64,000 bases of DNA from Polycladidibacter hongkongensis (GCF_001561995.1 NZ_LLWC01000024.1:62001-126000), one strand, 5' to 3'. Positions 29,716 to 37,883 are shown, counted from the stretch's first letter. The notes: a model not told the origin generated them from the letters alone. Program-made: numbers and translations.

Positions 29716-30372
29716 GTGGTTAAAACAGCCGAAGCCTTCAAGACAATCAGTGAAGTGGCGAGCGAACTGGATTTGCCGCAGCATGTGCTGCGGTTTTGGG
29801 AGACCCGGTTTAGCCAGATTTCGCCGATGAAGCGCGGAGGTGGGCGGCGCTACTACCGCCCTGAGGATGTAGAGCTGTTGCGGGGCATCCGTCATCTGCT
29901 TTACGGAAAAGGCTACACTATCAAGGGTGTGCAGCGTATCTTGCAAGAGCAGGGCGTGCGCTATGTGATGACCGTCTGGCGGGATATGGCCTTGCCCGGG
30001 GGGGGAGCGCCACTTACGCCCGTACAGTCTATGGGCGGGATGACAGACAGCGCCGCGTTGCCGCCAGTTGATGTGCAGACGGGTAATGGCGAAGGGCATG
30101 GCTCAAGCAGCACGCAGGGCGACTTAGATTTGTTTAGTAGCGGCGACGATGCCCACGAGCCACTTCCTGCAGGTGTGTTGCCGGATGACGCGCCGCGGGT
30201 GGACGGCGCCAGCGGCTTCCGGTTTATGGATCGGTTCCGCGGTGGAGAGCGCGAAGGGTTTGAGGCCGGGCCAGTTCGCGGCGTTGGCTTGAGCGCTGGT
30301 GATGTGGAGCGCTTGCAGGCTACTCTCTACGAATTACTGGAATGTAAGCGTAAGCTGGATCAGGTGAGTTAG
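29716..30372 (+). CDS. MerR family transcriptional regulator
   Basis: The 218-aa protein has an N-terminal MerR winged helix (about residues 9-75: [56 protein letters not shown]). The C-terminal two thirds are Gly/Asp/Pro-rich and look disordered until a short helix at the end ([19 protein letters not shown]). No Cys cluster for metal sensing is present. The start is a GTG at 29716. It belongs with ihfA; its targets are unknown. Confidence 0.9.
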   Translation: MVKTAEAFKTISEVASELDLPQHVLRFWETRFSQISPMKRGGGRRYYRPEDVELLRGIRHLLYGKGYTIKGVQRILQEQGVRYVMTVWRDMALPGGGAPLTPVQSMGGMTDSAALPPVDVQTGNGEGHGSSSTQGDLDLFSSGDDAHEPLPAGVLPDDAPRVDGASGFRFMDRFRGGEREGFEAGPVRGVGLSAGDVERLQATLYELLECKRKLDQVS

Positions 30373-30374
30373 TG

Positions 30375-30959
30375 CTAGGTGGTGGGTTTAACTAGCCCGT
30401 CTATGAGCAAAGAAACCATCTGGTTTACATAAACTACGCTGTTCTCGCCTTCTGTCATCGCCAAGTTTCCGATTGCCCGCAGAAGATCAAAAGGGGCCAC
30501 TTCGCTTCGCAAGCTGCCAGCTTTTGCCGCTTCAGTAATCAGACCGGCTAATGCTGGCTCAAATCTAGTTTTGAAATATTCGGGAAGCTCTTTGTAGGCA
30601 TCATCGCCTGAGTGCAGGGCGGCTGCCAATCCCTTTTTTGTGCTCATGAATTCAGCATATTGTTTTAACCAGCTGCGGAGTGCGTCCGCTGGCTGTTCAT
30701 GCTTAGACAAAGTTGGTGCGGAACCGGCGCACACATCAATTTCGCGTTGAAACACAGCTTTTATTAGGTCTGAGTGCTTGGGATAGCGGCGGTAAAGTGT
30801 GGCAACTCCCACGCCCGCAGCAGTGGCAATATCCCGTACCGGGGCGTCAACTCCAGATTGCAGAAAAACTTTCTTTGCGGCAAGCAGCACAGCATCTGCA
30901 TTGCGCTTTGCATCCACGCGTAACTTCCTGCCTTTGCCTAGCTGTTCATCAGATGTCAT
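30375..30959 (-). CDS. TetR family transcriptional regulator
   Basis: The 194-aa protein has a TetR-type N-terminal helix-turn-helix (about residues 15-63: ADAVLLAAKKVFLQSGVDAP, DIATAAGVGVATLYRRYPKH). The C-terminal ligand domain resembles the SbtR-like type (ALRSWLKQYAEFMSTKKGLA). It is divergent from a hydrolase gene, and a perfect 21-bp palindrome lies just upstream of its start, so it probably represses itself and the hydrolase gene. The inducer is unknown. It marks the left side of the accessory segment. Confidence 0.92.
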   Translation of the reverse strand: MTSDEQLGKGRKLRVDAKRNADAVLLAAKKVFLQSGVDAPVRDIATAAGVGVATLYRRYPKHSDLIKAVFQREIDVCAGSAPTLSKHEQPADALRSWLKQYAEFMSTKKGLAAALHSGDDAYKELPEYFKTRFEPALAGLITEAAKAGSLRSEVAPFDLLRAIGNLAMTEGENSVVYVNQMVSLLIDGLVKPTT

Positions 30960-30977
30960 GGTGCTTCTCCTGCTGTT

Positions 30978-30998
30978 AATCGGAACAGTGTTCCGATT
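30978..30998 (+). promoter_or_regulatory. TetR operator palindrome
   Basis: AATCGGAACA-G-TGTTCCGATT, a perfect 10+1+10 palindrome between the divergent TetR and hydrolase genes, 18 bases from the TetR start codon. Size and position fit a TetR-dimer operator controlling both genes. Confidence 0.8.
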
Positions 30999-31045
30999 TT
31001 AGATTTTAGTATGTGTAACGTCGCTTTTTTTAAAAGGGGAAGTTC

Positions 31046-32050
31046 ATGAATAATTTGATCACGAAGGCAGAAGTCTTGCCTATGAATAATGCTGTGCAAA
31101 CAATTTCTATTGATCCGGTCATTCTAAAGGCGCCGTTTCGGCCAATTCCTATGCAATTGCGGATAACAGCCCCGGTTTCGGGAAGTGAACTGCCAATTGT
31201 GTTGCTGTCGCATGGTGCGGGTCCGTCCTTGTATCTTTCTTCAAAGGATGGGTATGCGCCGCTGGTGTCTTTTCTTGCCGGGCAAGGGTTTGTGGTTATT
31301 CAGCCTACGCACGCCAATTCCAGAGTGGCCGGGCTTTCGCATGAGCTGCCTGGCGCTCCGCTTTTTTGGCGGATGAGGGGCAAGGAGATGAAGCATATCT
31401 TAGATAATCTTGCTGTACTTGAAGACATGGTTCCCTTGATCGCGGGGCGTATTGATCATGATCGGGTTGCGGCAGTCGGTCATTCGAAGGGCGGGCAAAC
31501 TGTTGGGATGTTGCTTGGCGCTAGGCTAACGGATCCAAACGACTTGGAGGCTATCGATGTCGATGTTTATGAGCCGAGGGTGAAAGCCGGTGTGCTGCTT
31601 GCGCCCCCAGGGCGCGGCGGTGATTACCTTAGTGATTACGCGCGCGAGAACTTTTCGGAGCTGAATCCTGATTACCTGCATCTAAAAACCCAGTCACTTG
31701 TTGTAATTGGTGATGATGATGTGAATCCGTTCATTACCGTGGCGGGTCCTGAATGGTAAAGGGCAGCTTTTGAGGATAGCGTAGGTGCCACGCATTTGTT
31801 GACAATTGCTGGTGCGAAGCATGGGCTAGGCGGTATTGCTGGCTATGACGCAGCAGAAACCGAAGACGAGGATCCAGATCGACTTGCGGTTGTTCAAAGA
31901 TCTACCGGTGCCTATCTAAGATCTTGTTTGTATAGCGATAATGCTGGATGGCAGGAGGTGGTTAATACTCTGCAAGTGGATGCAAAAGGCCTAGCTCATA
32001 TCGAAGTGAAGTCAGAGGTGGCTCGGTCCGCCGGGGCCTGTGGCAGCTGA
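31046..32050 (+). pseudogene. Alpha/beta hydrolase gene interrupted by an in-frame TAA
   Basis: The first part (31046-31759, 237 aa) has the hydrolase oxyanion strand IVLLSHGAGPSLYLSS and the nucleophile elbow AAVGHSKGGQTVG. It ends at TAA 31757-31759, in ...VAGPEW. The same frame stays open after that codon (KGAKHGLGG-type segment LLTIAGAKHGLGGIAGYDAA with the likely catalytic His) to TGA 32048. A single C-to-T or similar change of a sense codon explains the break; there is no frameshift. The truncated product would lack the catalytic His. GGGG lies before ATG 31046 (AAAGGGGAAGTTC). The family resembles dienelactone hydrolase or chlorophyllase-like esterases. A sequencing error is the main alternative. 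Confidence 0.85.
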
Positions 32051-32549
32051 GTTCACCTTGATGTGCCTTGGCAATACCGCTTCTTGAAGAAATTGCGGCG
32101 CATGCTGTTGCTAAGCCTGATCTGGGAGCCGGCTACACTGCGATAGTGGTGGGTGGTTTGATTTTTGATTTTAATTATGATCAGACCATCGGCCTAATCA
32201 TCCGTTCTAACCCGTTCTGGTTGCGGCGCTGAACATGTCGCCAATACTGTAAGGAAGCGGGCTTTTGTCAATAACGCGAAAATGCCAAGGTCGTGCCCGG
32301 CCCGCTTTGGAAGAGTAGTTTTTGCAAGAGCATCAACACCCGCGTTCACGGCGAGTGCCCAAGTTCTTAACTCATCTATATGTTTCGTGTTGCCCCTATC
32401 AAGAGTAAAGAGCGGAGGAGATGCCGCAAAGCAACACGACACTACAGTGCAAGGGGCAAGCGCTGACTGGCGCTTTGGGCTAAATATCTGATGGCCCCAA
32501 AGCCCCCACATATGTGGAGGCTTTGGTGTGGTGTTGAAACGAGAGGTGT
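32051..32549. other. Gap without a convincing gene in the accessory segment
   Basis: About 500 bases. A 54-codon TTG-start ORF at 32068-32232 and a 105-codon minus ORF at 32194-32511 are open, but neither has a ribosome-binding site or family resemblance that I recognise. The region may hold decayed genes. It ends with a near-perfect 30-base hairpin at 32497-32526. Confidence 0.4.
32497..32526 (-). terminator. Long hairpin after the tyrosine-motif protein gene
   Basis: CCAAAGCC / GGCTTTGG outer arms enclose the palindrome CCACATATGTGG, with only one mismatched pair. It lies 24 bases after the stop of the minus-strand gene. No T run follows on either strand, so it may be a terminator, an mRNA 3' stabiliser or the end of a former mobile element. 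Confidence 0.5.
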
Positions 32550-33374
32550 CTATAGGTTCTTTTTAACCATGGCATACGGATCTTTATTCTTAATTACGTG
32601 CCAGCCATCGTCAGAGACCCTCTCCTTGGCGCCTTTTTTTACTTGTGCGTAGACGGGCTCTTCTTCGGAGTGATCGGCAGTTGGTTCATAAGGAATATCG
32701 TAGATTACGTGATCAACTTTGTCTTGTCTTTCCAAGCGAGATGAGTTGGGTGTGTTTTGGATTTTTCCTGTAGATTTCATAGTGTAAAGTGGGTTTTCGA
32801 ATTCGATTTTTTCGCCATTATCACTGCTACTATATAGATCATTGATTACGGTTTCTTTCGTGGCCGCGTTATAGAAGGAATTAAAGCTGGTTGCCTGTGG
32901 CAACTCATTTGTCGCTTCTTTTACCGCGCTGCGCAAACCGTCTATTAATGCGCTGATATCACCTACTTTGGCCGTGGTTGTCTTTCCTTGAGAAGAGCTG
33001 GCATTTTTGCTTTCAAGACCCGCATTGGCCATTGCCCGGTTAAGAAACTCTTCGATTTTTGGGTCTTTGTCGCTGCTGATCAACCCATTGAATTTGAGGG
33101 AATTTGTGATTTCATTTCGGGCTAAATTTTTGATTAGATTAAAACTATCGACTTTTTGCTCGTGTAGCTTGGCGCTCTTTGAGAAAGGGAGAAGAGCGTT
33201 TTTAATCGTGCCGCCGATACTGTTCTTGTCTTTAACATATATTTCATTGCCGCCATCTTTACCAAATCGCAACTGGGCATTCGAGTCGCCGTCGAGCCCC
33301 TCCTTGTGGAGTCTTCCTGCCAATGAGCTTAATGACATTGTGCTATTGGTGGAAATTGGTCCTGAAATGCCCAT
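32550..33374 (-). CDS. Putative secreted effector with EPIYA-like tyrosine motifs
   Basis: A 274-aa hydrophilic protein without membrane segments or a Sec signal. The N-terminus is rich in Ser, Thr and Ile (MGISGPISTNSTMSLSSLAG), as in many type III effectors. Residues about 40-150 are helical and Lys-rich with no family I recognise. The C-terminal part has four tyrosine sites: ENPLYTM (Tyr197, NPxY type), VIYDIPYEP (Tyr225 and Tyr229, YDxP type), EEPVYAQVKKG (Tyr242, very close to the CagA EPIYAQV motif) and KDPYAMVKK (Tyr267). Such motifs in CagA, Tir and Bep proteins are phosphorylated by host kinases. AAGGA lies 8 bases before ATG 33374. The DNA is AT-rich for this window. Gene call firm, effector role inferred; no secretion genes are adjacent. 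Confidence 0.7.
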   Translation of the reverse strand: MGISGPISTNSTMSLSSLAGRLHKEGLDGDSNAQLRFGKDGGNEIYVKDKNSIGGTIKNALLPFSKSAKLHEQKVDSFNLIKNLARNEITNSLKFNGLISSDKDPKIEEFLNRAMANAGLESKNASSSQGKTTTAKVGDISALIDGLRSAVKEATNELPQATSFNSFYNAATKETVINDLYSSSDNGEKIEFENPLYTMKSTGKIQNTPNSSRLERQDKVDHVIYDIPYEPTADHSEEEPVYAQVKKGAKERVSDDGWHVIKNKDPYAMVKKNL

Positions 33375-33746
33375 GATATATTCCTTTTAGGATTGCTTTT
33401 GAAGAGTTGTAATCACTGTGTCGAAGCTGAATTTAGAACAATACGTTACGGAGAATGTGCCCAAGGACACAATGTGGCAAGAAAATGGACAGCTCGGTAA
33501 AAATTAGCGGCGTTGCGCCGCTTTATTGGGTCGCTGATGTGCCGCAAAGCACACATTTGCGGCAGGGCTGGGCATAGGAAACGGGTAGCTGCCCCGCAGC
33601 TTTTCCTTGAGTGTCTTAGGTGTTTGGTGGCGAGCGCGTCGTCTCGTTTTTCAAAGCCTTCAAGATATTCCAGAATAGGGTGCGGGCGCATTTTTCAAGT
33701 CACATGGGTGCTGGATCTGTGCCCATTGAGCCAATAGGAAATGACC
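33375..33746. other. Intergenic region between the putative effector and the lipoprotein gene
   Basis: About 370 bases with the promoters of two divergent genes. A small hairpin AGCGGCG-TTG-CGCCGCT at 33506-33522 is followed by TTATTGG. Overlapping 74-81 codon ORFs on both strands look like chance. No regulatory box of a known secretion system was recognised. Confidence 0.4.
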
Positions 33747-34211
33747 ATGAACATTAAACAATGTGTGCTTGCTCTTGCCTCTCTTGCGGTGGTTGCGGGT
33801 TGTCAAACGCAGACGCAAGGTGTTGGCCGAATTCAAAGCGCGAGCGGTGTGGCCGTGCAATCTGTCAATTTCACCTTTAATGAGGAAGCTTTTTCCGATG
33901 GCGCGCAAGTGACGGCTTCCTTGCCAAGTGGGGAGATGTTCACCGGTAAAATGGTGATTGGCAAGAAGGAAACTGAGAAGTTTGGCGAGAGTTTCGACAT
34001 CAATTTCGATGATGATGATGACGACGACATCTCGACTTTCAACAGCTCCACATCAACCACTTACAGCTCCACCGCAACGGGCGTTCTGTTTAGCTCTACC
34101 CGGACAATGCAGTGTAAAATCACGCTGTCTTCTCCTAGCATGGGCTTCTCTGAGGGGGGTGTTGGCCAGTGTAAACTGTCTACCGGCGAGATTCTGCCAG
34201 TTCAATTCTAA
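33747..34211 (+). CDS. Small lipoprotein with an Asp run and a Ser/Thr-rich stretch
   Basis: The 154-aa precursor has a lipoprotein signal ending in VAGC (Cys19). A run of seven Asp (residues 88-94) is encoded by GAT repeats then GAC repeats, followed by a Ser/Thr-rich segment (STFNSSTSTTYSSTATG). The C-terminus (MQCKITLSSPSMGFSEGGVG, then GQCKLSTGEILPVQF) resembles small outer-membrane lipoproteins with two more Cys. ATG 33747 has AGGA 7 bases upstream; ATG 33741 is too close to it. No function is recognised. A strong terminator follows. Confidence 0.8.
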   Translation: MNIKQCVLALASLAVVAGCQTQTQGVGRIQSASGVAVQSVNFTFNEEAFSDGAQVTASLPSGEMFTGKMVIGKKETEKFGESFDINFDDDDDDDISTFNSSTSTTYSSTATGVLFSSTRTMQCKITLSSPSMGFSEGGVGQCKLSTGEILPVQF

Positions 34212-34239
34212 GGGAACTTGGCTAACGTCGTGAAGATGC

Positions 34240-34268
34240 AAATGGCGGCTCATGAGGCCGCCATTTTT
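34240..34268 (+). terminator. Rho-independent terminator of the lipoprotein gene
   Basis: 10-bp stem AAATGGCGGC/GCCGCCATTT with a 7-base loop and a T run. Confidence 0.93.
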
Positions 34269-34416
34269 GTCTTGGTCAGTTGCACTATGGGCGCTCAAGG
34301 CTTGTTTGAGTGCTCTTAGAATAGATTTTAGTAGTTTTTTGTAGTTGTTTGCTTGCAAGCACGCAGGCGGCGCTTTATTCACGGGGCAAAGATTCAGTTT
34401 TTACTGCGAGGGCCTC

Positions 34417-35076
34417 ATGGTTGATTTTGCTGTGTCCAGAACCCGTATGGTGGATAACCAACTGCGGACCAATGATATTACCGAATTGCGTTTGCTGGAC
34501 GCCATGGGCGAGGTCCCGCGCGAGCGGTTTGTCGCAAAAGGCAAAGAGGCGCTGGCTTATATTGATGAATGTGTTGCTGAGAATGCGGAGGCGACCCGGT
34601 TTTTGCTAAAGCCACATATTCTTGGACGCATGGTGCAGGCGGCGAGCATTCAGCCAAGTGACGTTGTTCTTGTGGTTGGTGCGGGTGCCGGCTACGCGGT
34701 GGCCGTTGCGGCAAAACTTGCAGAATCTGTCGTGGGTGTCGAGTGTGACGCGCAGCTGGTGCAGGCGGCAAGTGACACGCTTGTGGACTTAGGCATCGAC
34801 AATGCAGCCGTTATTGAGGGCACCTTGAGCGAAGGATATGCACAAGAGGCACCCTATGATGTGGTGTTGGTCAACGGATCTGTAGACGAGGCGCCGAAGG
34901 GTTTGTTGGCTCAGCTGAAAGCAGGTGGGCGTCTTGTTTGTGTCGAGGGACAGGGGAATGCTGGCGTTGCGCAAATTTATGTGCTGAGTGAAGGTGTTGT
35001 GTCTGAGCGTTTCGGCTTTAACGCAACCGCGCCAAGGTTGCCGGGCTTTGAGAAGGAAGCTGGTTTCCAGTTTTGA
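34417..35076 (+). CDS. Protein-L-isoaspartate O-methyltransferase family protein
   Basis: The 219-aa protein has the PCMT fold: VPRERFVAKGKEALAYIDE at the N-terminus, then the SAM-binding motif VVLVVGAGAGYAVAVAAKLA and GVECDAQLVQAASDTL, and YDVVLVNGSVDEAPKGLLAQL. In true Pcm the motif I consensus is EIGTGSGY; here it is VGAGAGY. This divergent form is the one commonly found before TolC in rhizobia and may not repair isoaspartate. GAGGG lies 6 bases before ATG 34417; the frame is open upstream to 34345. A terminator follows. Confidence 0.9.
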   Translation: MVDFAVSRTRMVDNQLRTNDITELRLLDAMGEVPRERFVAKGKEALAYIDECVAENAEATRFLLKPHILGRMVQAASIQPSDVVLVVGAGAGYAVAVAAKLAESVVGVECDAQLVQAASDTLVDLGIDNAAVIEGTLSEGYAQEAPYDVVLVNGSVDEAPKGLLAQLKAGGRLVCVEGQGNAGVAQIYVLSEGVVSERFGFNATAPRLPGFEKEAGFQF

Positions 35077-35103
35077 TTCTCTCCACAGAAACATGAGTTT
35101 ACG

Positions 35104-35131
35104 GGCTCCGCAGTTTTTGCGGGGCCTTTTT
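35104..35131 (+). terminator. Rho-independent terminator after the Pcm-like gene
   Basis: 9-bp stem GGCTCCGCA/TGCGGGGCC (one G-T pair), loop GTTTT, then five T. Confidence 0.88.
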
Positions 35132-35518
35132 CATAGAGCGTGCACTGGTGTGGTGCAGATGGGTCGCACATGTGCAAGATGTTTTTGCATGCATATATGC
35201 TGTTGAAAAGCTAAAGCTATTTGTGTCGCAAACCATTGCTGCTGGGGAAATGCAGCAAATTCGTGCGACTTAAATCACAATGAGGTCAGTTTCCACTTAA
35301 TCATCCCTAAGTTTCATGTTAGGTAATTTTCACGGAATTCGGGTCAGATCCCTGCCATTTTTAACTATTTAGAAATGAAGGTATGGATCAGATCTGAGCA
35401 GCCCTATGAGATTTTAGCGTGTTTATTCGCTCGTCGTGATCGGTTATGGTCTTGTTTAGTGGCATGTTCTGTTTGTGTTGGTTTGCGGTTTGAATAGATC
35501 TTGATTGAGGCTTGAGAA
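35132..35518. other. Upstream region of the TolC gene
   Basis: About 390 AT-rich bases without a gene. A hairpin TTGCTGC/GCAGCAA lies at about 35236-35258. Two related GGTCAGATC / GGATCAGATC sequences occur at about 35341 and 35386. The tolC promoter must be here, but no clear -35/-10 pair stands out. Confidence 0.4.
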
Positions 35519-36889
35519 GTGGTTTTTCCAAGAAACTTAGCAGTTGCAGCGGTTAGTTTTGCGGCATTGCTGTCTGCGCAAAGCGCAAGTGCCATTACAC
35601 TCACAGGTGCGCTTACCGCGACCTATCAGAATAACCCGACGCTTAATGCAGCGCGAGCGCAGTTGCGGGTTGTCGATGAGCGTGTTCCGCAGGCGTTGGC
35701 CGGATGGCGTCCGACCATTGCTGCGACGCTTCAAGCGGGGATGGTCAACCGTTCCTCGCAAGCGTTTACCAATCGCGGGTTCCGAGATGCATCTGCATCT
35801 TTGCAGCTTACCCAGCCATTGTTTCGCGGGTTTCGCACCGTAAATTCTACTCAGCAGGCAGAGGCTGTGGTGCGCGCTCAGCGGGAGGATCTGCGGGTTA
35901 CCGAGCAAACAGTCCTACTGCAAGCCTCGACCTCGTACATGGATGTAATTCGCGATACGGCGCTGGTTTCACTGCGCCGCAGCGATTTAAAATTCCAAGA
36001 AGAGCAAGTGCGGGCAGCGAAAGACCGGTTTAACGTCGGTGAGGGAACGCGCACGGACGTCTCGCAGGCGGAAGCTGGCCGGGCGCGGGCACAATCGGCA
36101 CTGAACAGCCAATTGGCAGCGCTTAACTCCAGCCGTGCAGTGTTTAAGCAGATTATCGGTCTTGATCCGAAAAACTTGAGTGCTCGCTCCAACGTGACAC
36201 GTCTGCTGCCGAAATCTGCTAATCAAGCCGTAACTTTGGGGCAGGAGCAGCATCCATCGATCCTTGCGAGTTTGCATCTGGTTGATGCGGCTGTTTATGC
36301 CGTGAAAACCGCTGAGGGTAGTCTGCTACCAAGCGCTGACTTGCAGGCAACGGTTTCAACTTCAGACAACACTCTTCCTGGTGTCGGCGGTGGGACAACC
36401 AACACTGCGAGTGTCTATGGCCGTGTGACCATTCCGATTTACTCTGCTGGCCGAACCTATTCATCTATCCGTCAGGCGAAAGAAGATTTGGGCCGTACGG
36501 AAGTTCTGGTCGACGTTAGCCGTGATTCTGTGCGTGCCGGCGCCATTTCTGCATGGGGCCGTCTGAATGCGGCGGTTGCCTCTATCTCGGCAGCTGAATC
36601 CGAGGTTTCTGCAGCCAAGCTTGCCTTGGAAGGGGTCATAGAGGAGCAGCGTGTGGGACAGCGGACCACGCTTGATGTTCTTGATTCGCAAAGTAACCTT
36701 GTGAATGCGCGTGTGACTTTGGTGACAGCACAGCGTGACCGGGTGGTGGCAGCTTACGCGTTGCTCGCTTCTGTTGGTAGCTTGGACTATGAAAACCTCG
36801 GTCTCACTGGCGAACGCTATGATCCAACGGCTCACTATCATGCGGTGCGCGACAAGTGGTTTGGCCTACGTACTCCGGATGGCCGATAG
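35519..36889 (+). CDS. tolC: TolC family outer membrane channel protein
   Basis: The 456-aa precursor has a signal peptide (LAVAAVSFAALLSAQSASA) and two outer membrane efflux repeats, each with the long coiled-coil pattern (first from ALTATYQNNPTLNAARAQLR, second from LGQEQHPSILASLHLVDA). The segments FNVGEGTRTDVSQAEAGRAR and EEQRVGQRTTLDVLDSQSNL are hallmarks of TolC. It forms the outer-membrane duct for type I secretion or RND efflux. The start is GTG 35519 with GAGG about 10 bases upstream. An ABC/HlyD export set lies 5 kb downstream, a possible partner. Confidence 0.92.
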   Translation: MVFPRNLAVAAVSFAALLSAQSASAITLTGALTATYQNNPTLNAARAQLRVVDERVPQALAGWRPTIAATLQAGMVNRSSQAFTNRGFRDASASLQLTQPLFRGFRTVNSTQQAEAVVRAQREDLRVTEQTVLLQASTSYMDVIRDTALVSLRRSDLKFQEEQVRAAKDRFNVGEGTRTDVSQAEAGRARAQSALNSQLAALNSSRAVFKQIIGLDPKNLSARSNVTRLLPKSANQAVTLGQEQHPSILASLHLVDAAVYAVKTAEGSLLPSADLQATVSTSDNTLPGVGGGTTNTASVYGRVTIPIYSAGRTYSSIRQAKEDLGRTEVLVDVSRDSVRAGAISAWGRLNAAVASISAAESEVSAAKLALEGVIEEQRVGQRTTLDVLDSQSNLVNARVTLVTAQRDRVVAAYALLASVGSLDYENLGLTGERYDPTAHYHAVRDKWFGLRTPDGR

Positions 36890-36917
36890 GTCCATCGGTT
36901 GAGTTGTATTTGATGAA

Positions 36918-36941
36918 GGGAGGCTTTTGCCTCCCTTTTTT
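36918..36941 (+). terminator. Rho-independent terminator of tolC
   Basis: 7-bp stem GGGAGGC/GCCTCCC, loop TTTT, then six T. Confidence 0.92.
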
Positions 36942-37144
36942 GTTGTGGTTTTGGTTTACCGGTGAAAAATCCTTGGCTTTCCGCGCGGAGACACGTGTTG
37001 CGAACTTGATAGCGTTGGAAAAACCTCGAAAGCTAAGGGGAGTGTTTGGGCTCTCGGCGGAGTTCAATTATATTTTGCCCTTGAAATACACTGGGGCGAT
37101 TCATCTGGGTTGGGATGGATTGGCGAAGTCAAAAGGGGATTGCC

Positions 37145-37855
37145 GTGGAAGCTGCCGCAAAAACTCAAGAACCTTCCATGGAAGAGATCCTGAGCTCGAT
37201 AAGAAAAATCATATCCGAGGACGACAAGCCGGCTGAGGCAGCTGCCGATGCTGAGCCCACCTCTGATGCGCCAGGTGCTGCAATGGAAAACAAAGAACTC
37301 TCACAGAACGAGCTGGATCAGCTTTTTGATGATGCCCCCGCTGCCAGCGACAGGGTTGATACACCTGAGGCGATGAGCGAAGCGTTGCAGGATGACGCAG
37401 AAGACGTTCTGGAGCTTACTGAAAAAGATCGTTTGGCGGCAGATATGGAAAAAAGCGTGCCGGAAATTGTCGAAGGGTTGAGTGTGGACCTGGATGCGCC
37501 GAGCGGGGATGTGGTGTTTGACCAGCTTGCCGAAGCGAAGGCTGATGCTGCGCAAGATAGTCTTGGCGTTGATGGATCTGCCGCAGAGGCCCTAAAATCA
37601 ATGATGGGCGAAATGGCAGGGGCGACGCACGCGCAGGCGGAGGAACAGCTGCTTTCCGAAGCGACGAATTCGGCGGTTGCCTCCGCGTTTGGTGGATTGG
37701 CGACGACCGTGCTTTCCAACAATGCGCGGACCTTGGAAGACCTGGTGCAGGAAATGCTGCGGCCAATGTTGAAGCAATGGCTAGATGCGCAATTGCCGGG
37801 CATGGTGGAGCGGTTGGTGCGGCAGGAAATCGAAAGAATTTCCCGTAGTAAATAG
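37145..37855 (+). CDS. popZ: Polar organising protein PopZ (DUF2497)
   Basis: The 236-aa protein has the PopZ layout: a short conserved N-terminal helix (EPSMEEILSSIRKIISED), a long acidic Ala-rich linker, and a C-terminal helical oligomerisation part (NNARTLEDLVQEMLRPMLKQ followed by MVERLVRQEIERI). PopZ anchors chromosome origins and polar proteins in alphaproteobacteria. The start is taken as GTG 37145 (MEAAAKTQEPSMEEIL) with AAAAGGGGA upstream; ATG 37115 would add ten residues. It precedes valS, a conserved order. Confidence 0.9.
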   Translation: MEAAAKTQEPSMEEILSSIRKIISEDDKPAEAAADAEPTSDAPGAAMENKELSQNELDQLFDDAPAASDRVDTPEAMSEALQDDAEDVLELTEKDRLAADMEKSVPEIVEGLSVDLDAPSGDVVFDQLAEAKADAAQDSLGVDGSAAEALKSMMGEMAGATHAQAEEQLLSEATNSAVASAFGGLATTVLSNNARTLEDLVQEMLRPMLKQWLDAQLPGMVERLVRQEIERISRSK

Positions 37856-37883
37856 CTGGAAAAGCGGTTAGAAGTAGTTTCGT

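Noticed and set aside
32194-32511. 105-codon ORF suspected to be a transposase remnant
   Set aside because: I could not find a DDE motif or terminal repeats of a known insertion sequence, so it is reported only as unassigned.
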